Below, in pieces: positions 11,334-23,292 of a DNA stretch of 64,000 bases. A model generated the notes under the pieces. It saw only the letters and a list, made by a program, of their open reading frames with translations. It made no database searches and had not been told where the DNA came from. The stretch comes from Ampelomyces quisqualis (lineage: Eukaryota > Ascomycota > Dothideomycetes > Pleosporales > Phaeosphaeriaceae). Within the stretch, counting starts at the first letter, position 1; each line of letters opens with the position of its first letter. A program made the translations under genes and the position numbers. Location: contig JAGTXZ010000021.1 in assembly GCA_018398575.1 (NCBI GenBank), positions 1,364,001-1,428,000 on the forward strand, in the 5' to 3' direction.

Positions 11334-12483
11334 GTAGGACTTGTGGAAAAGGATGTTGATTGTGGTTGATTGGCGTCAATCACGGCATTCTTGAGCGTTT
11401 TGTATTGCTACATTGTAGCTGCTGACGATGTCGCTTTGGGGTTGAGTGTCACGGTGCCACGACAATAACATGGTAAGAGCATCCGCATGATCGTACAACT
11501 ACTCTTTACCACCACATTCGTGTCGCATTTTGGTATCCTCTGGGTCAAACTCGGTTACTCGTGTCGTTGCGCTTGCTGGTAGTGGCAACGGACTTCGTGA
11601 GTGCAGCGGATAAAGGTTCGTGATATATACATGGAATGATGTAGCCACGAGGACGCTCACGGTGGTGACATGACTGGTATTAAAACGAAAAGCTCGCGAA
11701 TCTAAGCGATGTGTGACGTATGATATCACGAGAAGAATACATAGAATGATTTTGTGTAGGTTACTTCGCCGTACCAAGCCTATCCTCTTTGCCTCAAGAC
11801 TGTAAATTGGTCTACCGGTAGTTCAACGAGTAATCACTCCTTGTACGTAATAATGTTCGAGACTCCACCAATGAATATCACAAATCGGCTAGCTTTGGCG
11901 CCACCATGTGGCGGCGTCCAACTGGTCGTGCACTGTCCTGGAGTTAATATGTACCGGTAACCGCACTGTACAACGGTCAGCTACTGTCAAGCACTGCCTG
12001 TCTTCTCAGCCCGCTTGTGTAGTCTACTTGCCTGATTTCAATCTGCTTAGCCATGCGCAAACCCCACGCCAGGTTTTCAGTAAATGTCGCGCTGGATAGA
12101 CCGTAGTCTGTGTCTTAGGTGATTTCAGTCGCTTCTTTGTCACTTGCGGATTAGATTACTGAGACTGAAGGGCCCAATGATTCGGTATAGAAGAGGACCA
12201 TGTCTTCAGTCATACCATCGACAATGACTGGGTGCATGTGCGTGTTGTGCTCTTCTTCCTTTTCGTAATTTCCGTAAACCATTTTGCATCTCCTTCAACT
12301 GCATCGGCGATCAGGCTCTTGTTTCACTTAAAACCGGCAGAGGCCACGAGTATCGGAGCCGCTTTATCGCCGCCAAAGATGCTCTCAACAGCCTGCCTGA
12401 AGGCTTCCATAACCTTGTGTGAGACCTGAGAGAGCTTAGGAGAAAATATTCTAATCATCATCTAGTAGCTGGGTTGAACAGTA
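11334..12483. other. Intergenic, no gene seen
   Basis: About 1.15 kb. It contains the promoter of the secreted-protein gene and leads into the first inverted-repeat element. Short open frames show no recognisable family. Confidence 0.4.
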
Positions 12484-12520
12484 CACTGGGGTACAAATGC
12501 GGTGTTAAATACCCAGCGCG
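12484..12520 (+). repeat. Left terminal inverted repeat of element 1
   Basis: Pairs with 13023-13060. The shared core is AAATGCGGTGTTAAATACCC. Confidence 0.75.
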
Positions 12521-13022
12521 GTGTTAATATACACCGCAGTATCGTGTAAATTCACTCCTTTACACCACACGTAGGGGATATTTACATAATTGCAGTGTTT
12601 TTTAAACTAGCATAGTGTTTTTTTACCTGCTACTCTTATTAGAAGATAGAATTTTTGTGTTAATTTTATTAGTATAAAAGATTTTAGCGTTTACTACTGA
12701 GACTTTTTCTTGCTTATTTTTAAACCCTCTCTATCTCTACTAAACTTCTACCTTTTCTCTCTCTCTCTTTTAAACCTACTAAACCCTAGATTTTGACCTA
12801 CGCGTGTACACACTTTACCTCTGCGCAGCCTCTTCTACACAAGTCTTGTAAACAACGCAGATTAAAACAGCGCTTGACACAGAGTATTAAACAGAAGAAA
12901 TAACAAAGTAAAAAATAGTAGATAATCCCTGCGTAAATATAACTACACTGTGTAGATAAAGACAACTTTGTGGTGATTCTGAGGGGAATTCTGCGGTTTT
13001 TTTTGCATGGTTTTACATGGTT

Positions 13023-13060
13023 CTACGCGGGGTATTTAACACCGCATTTATACTGCAGTA
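13023..13060 (-). repeat. Right terminal inverted repeat of element 1
   Basis: Reverse complement of the left repeat at 12484-12520, with a few C/T differences. Confidence 0.75.
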
Positions 13061-13189
13061 AGTAAGCTGTTTATATATACAGGAATAATCAGTAAGATGT
13101 AACTCAATGTTACGCCAGAAAATTTGAGATGAAAGAAATGATCTGAAAAGAAAATCTTACTCGGAAAGATCTTGATCTGATTGTGCTGG

Positions 13190-13716
13190 ACTGGGTGGAT
13201 AGCTTCTTGTGTCACATCGCAATTTGGCTGATCACGTAAAGCGGACTGTTCTGCTTTGACACCTTGGGCACGAAATCTTTGTGTATCAAGATTCGCTCCG
13301 AACTCATGCATATTTAAATATAGTGTAAGAAAGCACCAAACGTACATTGTGTTGCGGCATTGTGGATCTCGGCGTCATCTAGCACTATCGCACTCGCTGT
13401 ACCGCCCAGCTCTATAAGCACTGGCTTTGGGGTTCTTTTCCAGCTTGAGAGGTGATGATGCGGCTGACGCCAGTAGAAGTATCAAAACTCACCTTTTTGT
13501 TGACCGGATGCTCAATCAAAGCCGTGGTAGTCTGTGCCGCGTCCTCTGGTCGATGAAAGATAACATCGAGCATGCCAGAGGGAAGACCAGATTCTGTGAA
13601 CACGTTATCTATATCCCACTAAGTAAGAGGGCAGAATTTTAAGCCATTGCAAACGGTGGTGTTGCCTGCAGCAAGCGGGAAGAGGAGAGCTCGCATATCA
13701 AGCACGTACGGGGCAC
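13190..13716 (-). pseudogene. Aldehyde dehydrogenase relic
   Basis: Broken piece of an NAD(P)+-dependent aldehyde dehydrogenase. Reading the minus strand from 13716, the frames in turn give APYVLDMRALLFPLAAGNTT, then NVFTESGLPSGMLDVIFHRP, ALIEHPVNKKVSF and GVSRIITSQAGK, then PKPVLIELGGTASAIVLDDA, FGAFL, and ICMSSERILIHKDFVPKV. These match the cofactor-binding and catalytic core of the family in order; the ICMSSER segment still carries the catalytic Cys. At least two frame changes are present, and a stop codon sits where the NQGQ before the catalytic Cys normally lies. Both ends are missing. The 5' side stops exactly at the inverted-repeat element starting at 13717, and the 3' side fades into AT-rich sequence before element 1. 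It cannot make an active enzyme. Confidence 0.82.
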
Positions 13717-14280
13717 ACTCCGCAACAAACAAATCAGACCACGCATGTTTGATTTGTTTAGTGTCTTAGGGCTTATATATTTGTTAATTAACAAATGTTT
13801 AGTAAAAAGTCTTAGCGTTTGTATATACAAGTCTTAGCAGTCTAAATTTTAGTGTTTTTATTACTACCCGCCCTACGGATACGCTGCGCTACAAGCTAAG
13901 CAACTTAAAAGGAGAACAACAATTCTTAATTTAATTATAGGTAGAGGATTACTTGAACACGCGATTAATTAGGATCCTAATCAGGCAAGATAGATCGCGA
14001 TCTATTGGCCTAAGCCTAAAGTACTCTAAGACCAGATCACGTGATTCAGTTACGTGACTAGATTAAGGGGCAAGCGCGATCACAATGCTAAAACTTAGCT
14101 AAAACTGAGCCAAAACTAGCCATATAATACAACAACTAAATATTTGCAAATATTAGCAAATAACCTAATCTTTATATTTTGTTTATTTTATAAAATAGCT
14201 ACCTATATTTAATTTGCTTGTTTATTTACAATTAAACAAATTGAATTAAATATTTGACCCATATTTGTTTGTTGCGGAGT
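13717..14280. mobile_element. Second MITE-like element with 18 bp terminal inverted repeats
   Basis: A 564 bp, very AT-rich block. Its left end ACTCCGCAACAAACAAAT (13717-13734) is the exact reverse complement of its right end (14263-14280). No target-site duplication is evident and no transposase frame is present. Its left edge coincides with the point where the aldehyde dehydrogenase homology stops, so insertion here probably severed that gene. The superfamily is unknown. Confidence 0.65.
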
Positions 14281-17200
14281 CTGGTGACGGGTGTAGCCGG
14301 ACTTTTGCGAAGCCTGACCATCGGATGCCCATGTGGATGTCGCCCAGCCGCTGAATCTCGAGCAATTCACTCCTTCATCTCCAGATCGAGATAGTATCAT
14401 GCAGGCCTCATAGCATTTGCACTGGACATGTATAGTTAGATGAGCACGTGCCGTGGGTGAGCATCATGTCTCACCACCAACTTCTCGCACACGAGCTTAT
14501 TGTGGTCATGCACGGCTCCAGCTAAGCAGGCAGCAATGCCAGTGCAGTCAATTAGTGTAACAATTAGGTCCTATTGTTAGCAAAGCGAAGTGCTTGCGAC
14601 CCCAGGCTTTAACGAAGAGAACAGCGCAGTGCGACAGCTGTCGTGGTGATCTTCTCATCCTGCACACGATGAGACTATGGCATAAATCCCTCCATGTCAA
14701 TCAGCCTAGAAGAGCAAGCGAGCGAGCGAAGTCGGAAGTCTCATTAATCCTGGAGTGCAAATTCAATTGTCTCATAACTTCCAGTGTCGAAGGATCGACG
14801 TCGTTGCCCCGTCCGGACTTATCTGTCACTGGTCAGTCCGAAATCGCCTCCCAGTCTTCCTGACTCTATACCATGTCCGATATCAAAAATATGAAGTGAG
14901 ATACTCGAACAGCACGCACGCTCTTAAAAGCTTGAAACGCCAGCTTCCCGCCGATTTCAGCATGGTCCTATATCAGCTTCGCACATAGCCCATGTGTCTC
15001 GCCTCACACATGACCACAAAATCAGGCATTTTCGAAGCCTTCAATTGACCTGAGCCCGTAAGTATCTCATTTCTCATACAATAAATAGTTTTTACGCAGC
15101 ATGTAGCAGCGAAAATGCAGCAGTGCATGCGAGCCCACCAGCCAAGTCACAGGACTGTTAGTGATAGGGACACGACAAACGGCAACAGCTCAAAATTCCA
15201 AATATTAATAGACATTTCACATAGGCGCGAGAAATTACATACCCGGTCGCTAATTGTTAGTCTTCGGTAGGGTAAAGAAACAATAGATGTGCCGGCGGCA
15301 GTGGACGATCAACACAGGACAACGCCCCTTGGGGGCTAAATAGGCCTGTTGTGTTTGCCACAGGCAACCGGCACACTCGCAGATGCAAACGCCGCTTGTG
15401 CAATGCAGCATCTTGCACAGTTAGGTCCGCTCTACTGCAGTGTGCCTATGTACATGCGTCGTTATCCGTGGCCGTCGATCGAGCTGTAGAGCGAATTATC
15501 GGATCGCAAAGTCACGTGAGAATCCAATACAAGCCACTGTCCGGAACCTGGTATGGCACTGTTCGGCCAGCTACGACGTATTGTGTAGACGCGGCAATTA
15601 GGGAAAGATCACAGAGGATGAACGTTGAAGCAGCGGGTTCGTCTCTAGTTACCGTCACAGACTGCTGAATATCGACACATCGCAACACATCTCGAGTGTC
15701 AAAAATGGCAAGCAGCAATATGCTCGACTCGTAACCCGCCAGCAAAGAGTTTTACGCCCCCTTGACCCGAGTCTGTCTTCTTGCTCATGTGCATACATCT
15801 CAAGGCTGCAAGCCATCCGCATCAATCACGCATCACATGTGTCACATTTCGTCCCTACTCTTGATATCAGAAGCTTCGCCTACATGCTGCGAAAAGCAGA
15901 AAACCATGACATTTGTCACTTGATGAACTAAACGTGGGGTCAAGGACGTATGCGCAATTGGCCACAACCACGAGGCCTGCCAGCATTTGCAAGGGATGTC
16001 TGCGGCCCAAATACATCCCAGCGGCGTGTCAATCAACAGCTCCAACCTTCTGTTCCTCCGACCCGCTCAGGCGATCTCCATCGAAACAGCGGAAAAGAAA
16101 CAAGCAAGGCTTTCAACGCCGCAACGCTGGGATCTGCAGTCCAAGTGACAATCAGTTGCTTTAATCGTGCACGCCAGGGAAAAGAATGGGAAACTTACCG
16201 CAAGGGTCGCCCCGATGAGTCTAACTGAGGGCAACCAAAAAAGTGTGTCTGCATCCACAGTAGCAGAGCCATCTACCACTAGGACTTGTCGTGTATCCTG
16301 TTCATTGCCAGCGAACAAGACGTACCTAGACCGCTAGCCACAACCAGACTTGGACTCCAGCAAACAGACCACTGCCACTGACTAACACAGTAGCATGCAA
16401 CCATCTACATCGTCGCGCTTGTCGTGGCAGGAAATGCCTTTGTTGGATATTAACACCGCACCAGCATTCCTGATCTACACCCGTTCGTGCCGAAATATTT
16501 GGTACGCGCGCAGGACCTTGGCGATAAAACAGCCCCCATACCTTTCTTGTCCACATGCTCCGGGCGAGCCGTTTCGGTCGCTGTGCATGTATATTTGGCG
16601 AATTTTCACATACGCCACTATCTTCCAGCGAAACCAAAAGCGCGTATACGTAGGATGATACCTGATGATGCGAGAGTACTTTGTTTTACGTGCAGCTGTC
16701 GAGCAAGCTCTTGCCGGTTATTATCAACGAGATTTTCACGTACGCGCATGGTGTGGGTAAGCACAAGATTCTTTGGGAAGAGTTGGCATGGGGAGTATGC
16801 GCGTCAGTGATATTATTGAATCTTAATAAGCAGCGAGTGAGTGGATGATATAGAGAAGTTGGACGTGCGATGGGGAAAAGTTAAAGGTACATGCTTGTTA
16901 TTATTGTTTTTGTATATGTTTGCATACCTGATCGAATAACTCACGAGCGATAATGGTACCGGTTAGATTCCAGCTTTGATCCTGGTAGTTTAGGCCTGTC
17001 GTTGAAGTCGCGCAACCATTCTCACTATAGTATAACCATGCGTACCATACCGGGTACAACTTATTACCATATCTTGTATAGCTGAATACACAGCACAAAT
17101 CACATTATTATTTTTAAACCAGGATTGCAGTTTTTGACATCGAGACGTTGACGACGCGAATTCCCAAGCACAAGAACCCGTGTGTTCTCGTCGCGTGAAG

Positions 17201-18559
17201 CGCTATAATCTGAGGCATCTCCGCCTTCACTCCCAAACTCTAGCCCTCCAAAGACTCCGAGGAAAACGTATAGTCGTATTGTCGTAACAGTCATGATGTT
17301 CACGCCCGCCCCGTCATAAGATCATAACTCCTTACAATCAGGGCACACATATCTGAGACCAAGTCTCAGGTCCGCGTTTCAGATTGTAGCAGCGCATTAA
17401 TACCGACCATCCAAGTGACGAGTTGCCACGCAGAGATATTATGGAAGACGTGTAGTGCCTGCAATGCTACGGGAGAAGCATGACGATGACTTTTGCTTTT
17501 GGAATTTGAAATTATCTGAAATATACGCCACAAGATGAGTATTGGACATGGGATGGGTGCAGCATAGAAAATATAATGCGAGTGGATCTATCATACTGAG
17601 ATGCCAGAATTACAATTGTTTGTGTAAGGGATGTAGAGAAGTGCGGGGTTTGGAGAATGTGAGATGTCTGAGGCATCCGTGTCGCGTGCAAACCTGTTGC
17701 ACAGGAACGATGTGATGTGGTGTGATATAACAAGACTAGAGGCACAATTTTTGCGCTGTGGGTATTTATGATGAGACGCAGTGTAATGAAAATGCATGAA
17801 TAATTATGAGGTATGGAAAGTTGCAAGGAAATGGGCTGACATGGAAAATATGGTGGAGCGAAGAAATACAACAGATACTGAAACACAAAAGAGTTGGCCA
17901 ATTCTTTCCGAGTAGCGCACCGTTCCCGTTACATGTATTTTTCTGGTCCTTTGTGGCTGTTGCATATTGCCTACTCCGCCGTTTTCGAGATCTTTCCTTT
18001 CAAATCATCGGATCTGTCCCGCCTCTTTCCAATGCCGGGCCCATAATCTCAGATCATGCGCCCTAAATGCTCCCCAAACTCATGCTCTTCTGTGTGCCAA
18101 CGCCTTCCGCAATGCTGTATGAAGCTCGTGTTTTGTAATGAATTTCATTTTGCGCCGTCCTCGAAAGGTGTATTATGTTCGATAGTGTGAAGTGAAATGC
18201 TTCCCGTATGCAGTAGTTGCGTATGTTGTGGTAGTTCTCTTTCAAAGAGTGTGTGTATATTCGAAACCAAGAAATAATGTCCCGAGAGGATTTTCATTAG
18301 TACTTCGTGAAGTTGACACTAGAAATGGCAAGGAAGAAGACGCGGGTGATGAAATGCATGTAGTCCCCAACCGAAGAAAGTTTACTCTCCACGCATATTA
18401 AAACTCCTGGACTCAGGTCAACGGGTTGTGAACCAGCACGATCTCGCAATTCTCTCATGATGTAAAACTCTTCTCCTAAGAAATGTCTCTGTGCTGTGGC
18501 TACCATGCGCGAAGGCTCTGGAATTGGCCGGTGAGACCTTGGCACTGCTGGTCGGCCAG
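14281..18559. other. Gene-poor 4.3 kb stretch
   Basis: No gene can be supported. Minus-strand open frames between 15840 and 16640 (for example at 16067-16318) hint at hydrophobic segments, but I could not join them into a recognisable protein. Several stretches are AT-rich. It may contain further decayed repeats. Confidence 0.4.
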
Positions 18560-19748
18560 TCACTGATAAGTTGCACCGGGATCGCTCGGGCCTGCACCGA
18601 GTTGCGACGAAGTGTAACCGCTCTGGTGTTGTGATTGATCCTGATCTTGGTCCTGATCATCGTCTTCGGTGCCCTCGACCACCTCCAGCTCAGAGGCCTT
18701 GTCTCTACATGCAGCAGGAGAAAAGCCGCTACCGACTTTCGAGGAGATGATGCGCCATCGGTCGGTTTCGTATTCCTGCATGGCGTTGCGAAGTTTGAAG
18801 ACCTGTAGCCCCGGTTGCGGTTAGCATGGCCGAGGTGCGGTGGCTGGCAACACACGACGTCGCGTGTTTCAAGATGCCGTTACAACAGGTGAACTTACCA
18901 TCTCATCTGTCCAGACCATGGTCTTTGCTTTAAGCTTCGTGCAGTAGCGGACTTGCAAGGTACCCGAGCTGCGCCCTGGAAAGAAATCCGCGATCTGCTT
19001 CCAAGTGAGGTTTTTCTTCTCCTTCAAGTCGACTAGAAGCTGGTCGTCCTCGGGGGTGAACTTGAGCTTAGGACCCCGTGGTCGCTGCGCCGGCGAAGGC
19101 ATGCCTTCTTTTCCCACGACACTTGGAGGGCCATGATGCTGTGCAGGTGAGGGAGGAGCGCCTTCCATGGGTTGGTGCCGCTTATTGCGGTATTGAATGG
19201 GTAACTGGTGGTGATGATGTGTAGGAGAAAGAGTGGATTGCGGGGGCTGCGGTGGTTGGTACTGTTGTAGGGAGTATCCCTGGCCCGGGTGTACGATTGA
19301 GACGCTTCCCGCTGCTTGTGCGTACGGGTTGAGCTGCTGCTCTAATGTTGGAAGCCCTTGTTGCAAGTGCTGGTCCTCTTGATGACTGCGCTTGCGCGAA
19401 ACGGACTGATGCGAAGGGTTTGGGTAGCCCACGTCGTACGAGGATGGAGACGGATGGGACATGGAGTGATGGCGTAAGAGGTGCGATTGATTTAGTGACG
19501 GACGTGTCTCGATATCTCTGTAGGCGGGATGGTGGGCAGCGCCAACATGTTGAAGCGTTTGAGAAGGATGTGGCTGCAGGAAGGAGTGCTGGTAACCCGG
19601 AGGCAGTCCGCCATGGGGATGGAGTACATTCTGATGCTCGACGTTTGACGTCGGTATGTGATTTTCCTCCCCGGCGTCGCCTGGTACGCTGTAGTCGAGG
19701 AAAGGGCCTCGATAGGGACTCGCCAGTGTTGCGGATACGCATGGAGAC
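18560..19748 (-). CDS. SANT/Myb-domain protein (two repeats), paralogue 1
   Basis: This is a probable nuclear DNA- or chromatin-binding protein. The long N-terminal part is Gln/His/Pro/Ser-rich and likely disordered. A first SANT/Myb repeat follows: KFTPEDDQLLVDLKEKKNLT, WKQIADFFPGRSSGTLQVRY. After a 96 bp intron (18803-18898) comes a second repeat, VFKLRNAMQEYETDRWRIIS with SKVGSGFSPAACRDKA. The tail is acidic with a DQDQDQDQ run, then SQHQSG, and ends GATYQ. The open frame extends upstream past the Met at 19462 to an AG near 19749 (CTCTGGTAG), before which it meets a stop. A further 5' exon is therefore expected between about 19750 and 19920 and the true start is uncertain. The domain order matches the gene at 22348-23292 on the same strand. 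Confidence 0.82.
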
Positions 19749-22347
19749 TACCAGAGCTAGCTTGCTCTGGCAGGCGCCGTAGTGAGACCTGAGCCAGAAA
19801 AAGAGTGCGTAGTTTAATTTTCTGTGTCAACGAAGGTGGTTGTATCGCACGTGTTTGGGATAATCGAATTCTGTTATGTTGACAAATGGTGGAGCAAGAA
19901 GAGCCTGGAGACACGCGCCATCGGTCGACGTCTTATCGCGTTAAGCGTCGGGATGTGGGATATAGCCTTGTTGAACTAAATCAAAAGGTACGTTCGGCCG
20001 GGGACGCTGGGTGGGATATAAGATGTCCACGCGTGATGGACGAAGGCATTAAAATTTAGGGCAGTACATCCCTTCAAAAGCCTGGTCTTGTGCGATTGCC
20101 ACACGGACACAAAAGACTTCAAGCACAGTGGGCTATGGGTCATCCCACGAGACGGTCTCTGTTCCTGAGGAGCACCGGATGAGCTTAGTAGGGAAGGCCT
20201 GGGTCGAATTCTACGTCAAGCATAATGCTGTGATCATGACAAGGAGGGGATCCCCGGCACTAGATCTGGATGAGTACCCAGGGTCAGTTGCGCCTATGCA
20301 ATGCTGTGGGCTCGCGTTGTGAGTGGCTGCTGATGCAAAATGAGATTGGCATAATGTACTTGCCCGGGGCTCCAATGGCCAGTGGGCGGCGGGTCCTTGC
20401 CATCGTGGACCTATTTCTAGAATGCCACCAGAAAGATCTCCAACGTCGTTGCAGGACCCATCCTGGCGAAGCGTGGTGACCACTGGCCAGGAGATGTGCA
20501 TGAGAACAATCTGAACAGGCCAAGACAGGCGTGGCGACGGTTCGACTAGGGCCAGATGGACAGATGCTCAAAGCAGAAACGCCACCAGCTCGAGCAGCAT
20601 GCCAGATCGATGGGCAAACGACGAGCCAGGTTCGCGAACAAGCTCCTCGGGTCCTGCTTTCCAGCGGGCGCCGTGCGTGGCCTGATGTCACGGCGGCGCA
20701 TCGCGAAAGGCGCCTTAAGGCATACCGCGCTGTGAGCTTCGGCGCATGCGCCTTCATGCCTGTCCGCCTGGAAGAGCCTTACCCGCTGGTAGTTCCCACG
20801 AAGCATGATGTTGCCTGCTGGTCGCGCGGTACTCGTATCAGGACAGAGTAAATGCCGGCAGAGGATCGTGTCTTGCCGTAGCACCCGCCTGGTGAGCAGT
20901 GGGCCGGGTGCAGGCATGCCTCAGTCGCGGTTCTGTAACGCATATGCATGACGGCCTCAGATTGGCTCATGCATGGGCCGTTTCAAGGTATACACGACAT
21001 GCTGGGCTATGTGCAGTTCGTCATCGAGACTGATCGCCCAGCCACAGGAATGTTCCGAGCCCCGGCCAGATGACGCAGCAGCGAGCACTGCAGACGCAGC
21101 GGGCGTACTGAGGGGAGCCCGGTGGCAACACCCCCTGCACGACATGGTATATGAGCATTGTTGTAACTTATAATGTTGAAGCCCATAGTGTGGGTGGTCG
21201 ATGGGGAAGGGAGTATATCTACGCTAGACTCGGGAACGACCACGATGTGGTTTAACAGATCTGCCCGCGCCGAAAATCGCAATTATTTCATCTCTCGACT
21301 GCAGCTGCGGGTCGAGGATATCGCGGTGGCGCACCGCACCGCATCGGTCTCGCAGTACCTCCTGCCCTGCCTGCGCCCCGGCTGCCGCATGCAGGCCGTT
21401 GTGGTTGAAGGGGGTGCGACGCCACTGTGAACTGTTACGCACGTGACCGGCCCCAATACGGCGGCCCCGGGGCAACTAGCTCGCCATCGGTACGTCACCT
21501 AGCGACCCAAGTCCACCAGGTCTGCCATCTTGAATAACCTACCTACTCGACCAACAGTTCAGAATTAGCCTGAATGACAGCTGGCGGATAGCGCGCATCC
21601 ATAGGGTTGATCAGTTCAATCCATGCTTCAAACACCCCCAAACAGCGCGCGACAGCGCCCACGCTGTGGTCTATTTATCGTCCTCTCATGATGAACTCCC
21701 ATTGCATGAGGGAATCGCACGAGGCTTTGCGACCATCTGGTTCCCACGGCGCCACGCGGTGCTCGAAAAAGGCGCTACACGGCCTGCAAGCATACAAGAC
21801 GGACATGCTGCTCGCCCAAGCCTCTCAAAGCGGAAATATGCAGATAACAGGCGATGCTCGGGAGGTGGTAACTGGATCAGAGGTGTACTGCGAACTGCTG
21901 CAGATAGCCGAAACAAAGGCGTGAAACAAATGGCAAGGCCAAGGCGGCCCAACAACACTGCAGGTGTCGATCAGCTCGTCAAAACGCAACGGTCTTGGGT
22001 GCACTGCCAGATTCGACAGGATGGTCAATATTACGGTACGCCCATGTTGAGACTTTGCCCAGCCCACTGTTGCCGCGCCACGGGAGAAGAAAAGCGACGA
22101 GATCGTCCAACCACATTGAAACACCAAGGAAGTTGCCAGCGTAACCGATAGCACAAGCATTTTTGATCAAATAGAGGCCCGCACATGCCATTGCGCGAAC
22201 CGCCGCCGAGCACCTCCACCGACATAGCGAGAGAGACGAACGGATGCCGGCAAAAGCTCTGCAGTGCTCGATTGAGCCACCAAAGTTGGTATCATAAAGC
22301 CGAAGCCTCGCACTCATCTCGAAAACAAATAGACTGGTCGTGATGGT
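19749..22347. other. Intergenic; 5' exon of Myb gene probably at its left end
   Basis: About 2.6 kb. The first ~170 bp should contain the missing first exon and the promoter of the preceding gene. The remainder is GC-rich with scattered open frames on both strands, none recognised. Confidence 0.4.
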
Positions 22348-23292
22348 TCAATACTTTCCACTAAAATGTTCCTTCGCATACTGCTCGCATGCCTGACAGT
22401 GATCAACACGGAACACTCGCGGCAGACGAAAGCATCATCGAATCTAACATACCTTTGCAGGCTTGCCAACCTTTTGGCCGATAACTTTCCACTTGTTTGC
22501 ATCGTATTCCTTGATGGCGGCAAGCAGCGCAGCGCTCTTCTAAATTGTCAGCACGCAACATACTGAAGGACAGCAGGTGCTCACTTCGTCCTCGGCAAAC
22601 TCTGCATAATGCATGTCCTGGGAAAACGTTAGTCAGCATTGCGCAGCTCACAACCTGATTACGGTACCTACCTTGTACCAATGCTTCTTCACGCTGCCTT
22701 CAGTCCGTTGCGGGAACGTCTACGATAGCGCGATGCGATTAGTAAGCACAATCACGCGGTCGTTTCGAGTCAGGACCGAGTTTCCTACCTTTGCAATCTC
22801 ACTCCAGCTGTTTCCTGCATCTCTCATTTGCTTCAGTCTCAATTCTTCGGCCGGCGTCCATGGAGTGTTTGTTCGACTCTTCTTAAACTTGGGCTCTGGC
22901 GCCGATGTATCGACATGGGCAGCCGGGGGCGCCGCGTTGCTTGCTTGCGCGTCGGCACCCCCAGTTGAGTTGGACATGATTTCTGGAGGCTTGTTCAGCG
23001 TGACCGACTTGCGCTTCCGGTTCGCGGTTGGCGTCAGTGGTGGTTGCGCACTGCTCTGCGAGCCTGGGCCTGCCGTGGTGACTGACGCCAGCGGCTGCAA
23101 GCTTGGCGGGTCGGTGGCGGCAGGACAAAGAGGACTAGATTGGAGAGGCGCTGCGATGGGCGAGGGTTTCAGGTTGCGTCTGGCAGAAGCTGAAGAGCTG
23201 TCAAGTGAAGGGCACCAAAGTCAGCGGGAAGGGGTGGGCGGGCAGAGCGCGTAGCAAGGCAGCGGTAAACACTCTGGAAAAACTCACGACAT
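22348..23292 (-). CDS. SANT/Myb-domain protein (two repeats), paralogue 2
   Basis: A small nuclear-type protein of about 220 residues. The first coding exon is only ATGTC (23292-23288). It splices across a GTGAGT...TTGACAG intron to a Ser/Ala/Pro-rich, basic N-terminal region (TANRKRKSVTLNKPPEI). The first repeat is WTPAEELRLKQMRDAGNSW, SEIAKTFPQRTEGSVKKHWY. A short linker exon (DMHYAEFAEDE) leads to a second repeat, ALLAAIKEYDANKWKVIGQ, KVGKPAKACEQYAKEHFSG, ending in KY. There are five introns in all. The repeat pair and its spacing mirror the gene at 18560-19748, so the two are likely paralogues. DNA binding is expected from the domains, but no target is known. Confidence 0.87.

Larger units (their letters stand above)
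12484..13060. mobile_element. MITE-like element with ~37 bp terminal inverted repeats
   Basis: A 577 bp AT-rich segment. Its left end begins CACTGGGGTACAAATGCGG and continues TGTTAAATACCC. The reverse complement of its right end begins TACTGCAGTATAAATGCGG and continues TGTTAAATACCC. The ends match over about 37 bp with a few differences, mostly C/T transitions as expected from repeat-induced point mutation. Both flanks carry AGTA (12480-12483 and 13061-13064), so the target duplication may be AGTA, GTA or only TA. There is no open frame for a transposase, so this is a non-autonomous element. The superfamily is uncertain; the CACTG ends would suit a CACTA-type or a pogo/Tc1-type element. Confidence 0.75.

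Noticed and set aside
11795..11875. tRNA-like GTTCGAGACTCCACC ending
   Set aside because: The acceptor and D stems do not pair, so it is not a tRNA.
15840..16640. Possible multi-exon membrane protein on the minus strand
   Set aside because: Hydrophobic stretches could not be joined into any known family and obvious splice choices leave stops.
20531..20851. 106-codon open frame in a GC-rich gap
   Set aside because: Overlapping frames of similar length exist on both strands with no motif.
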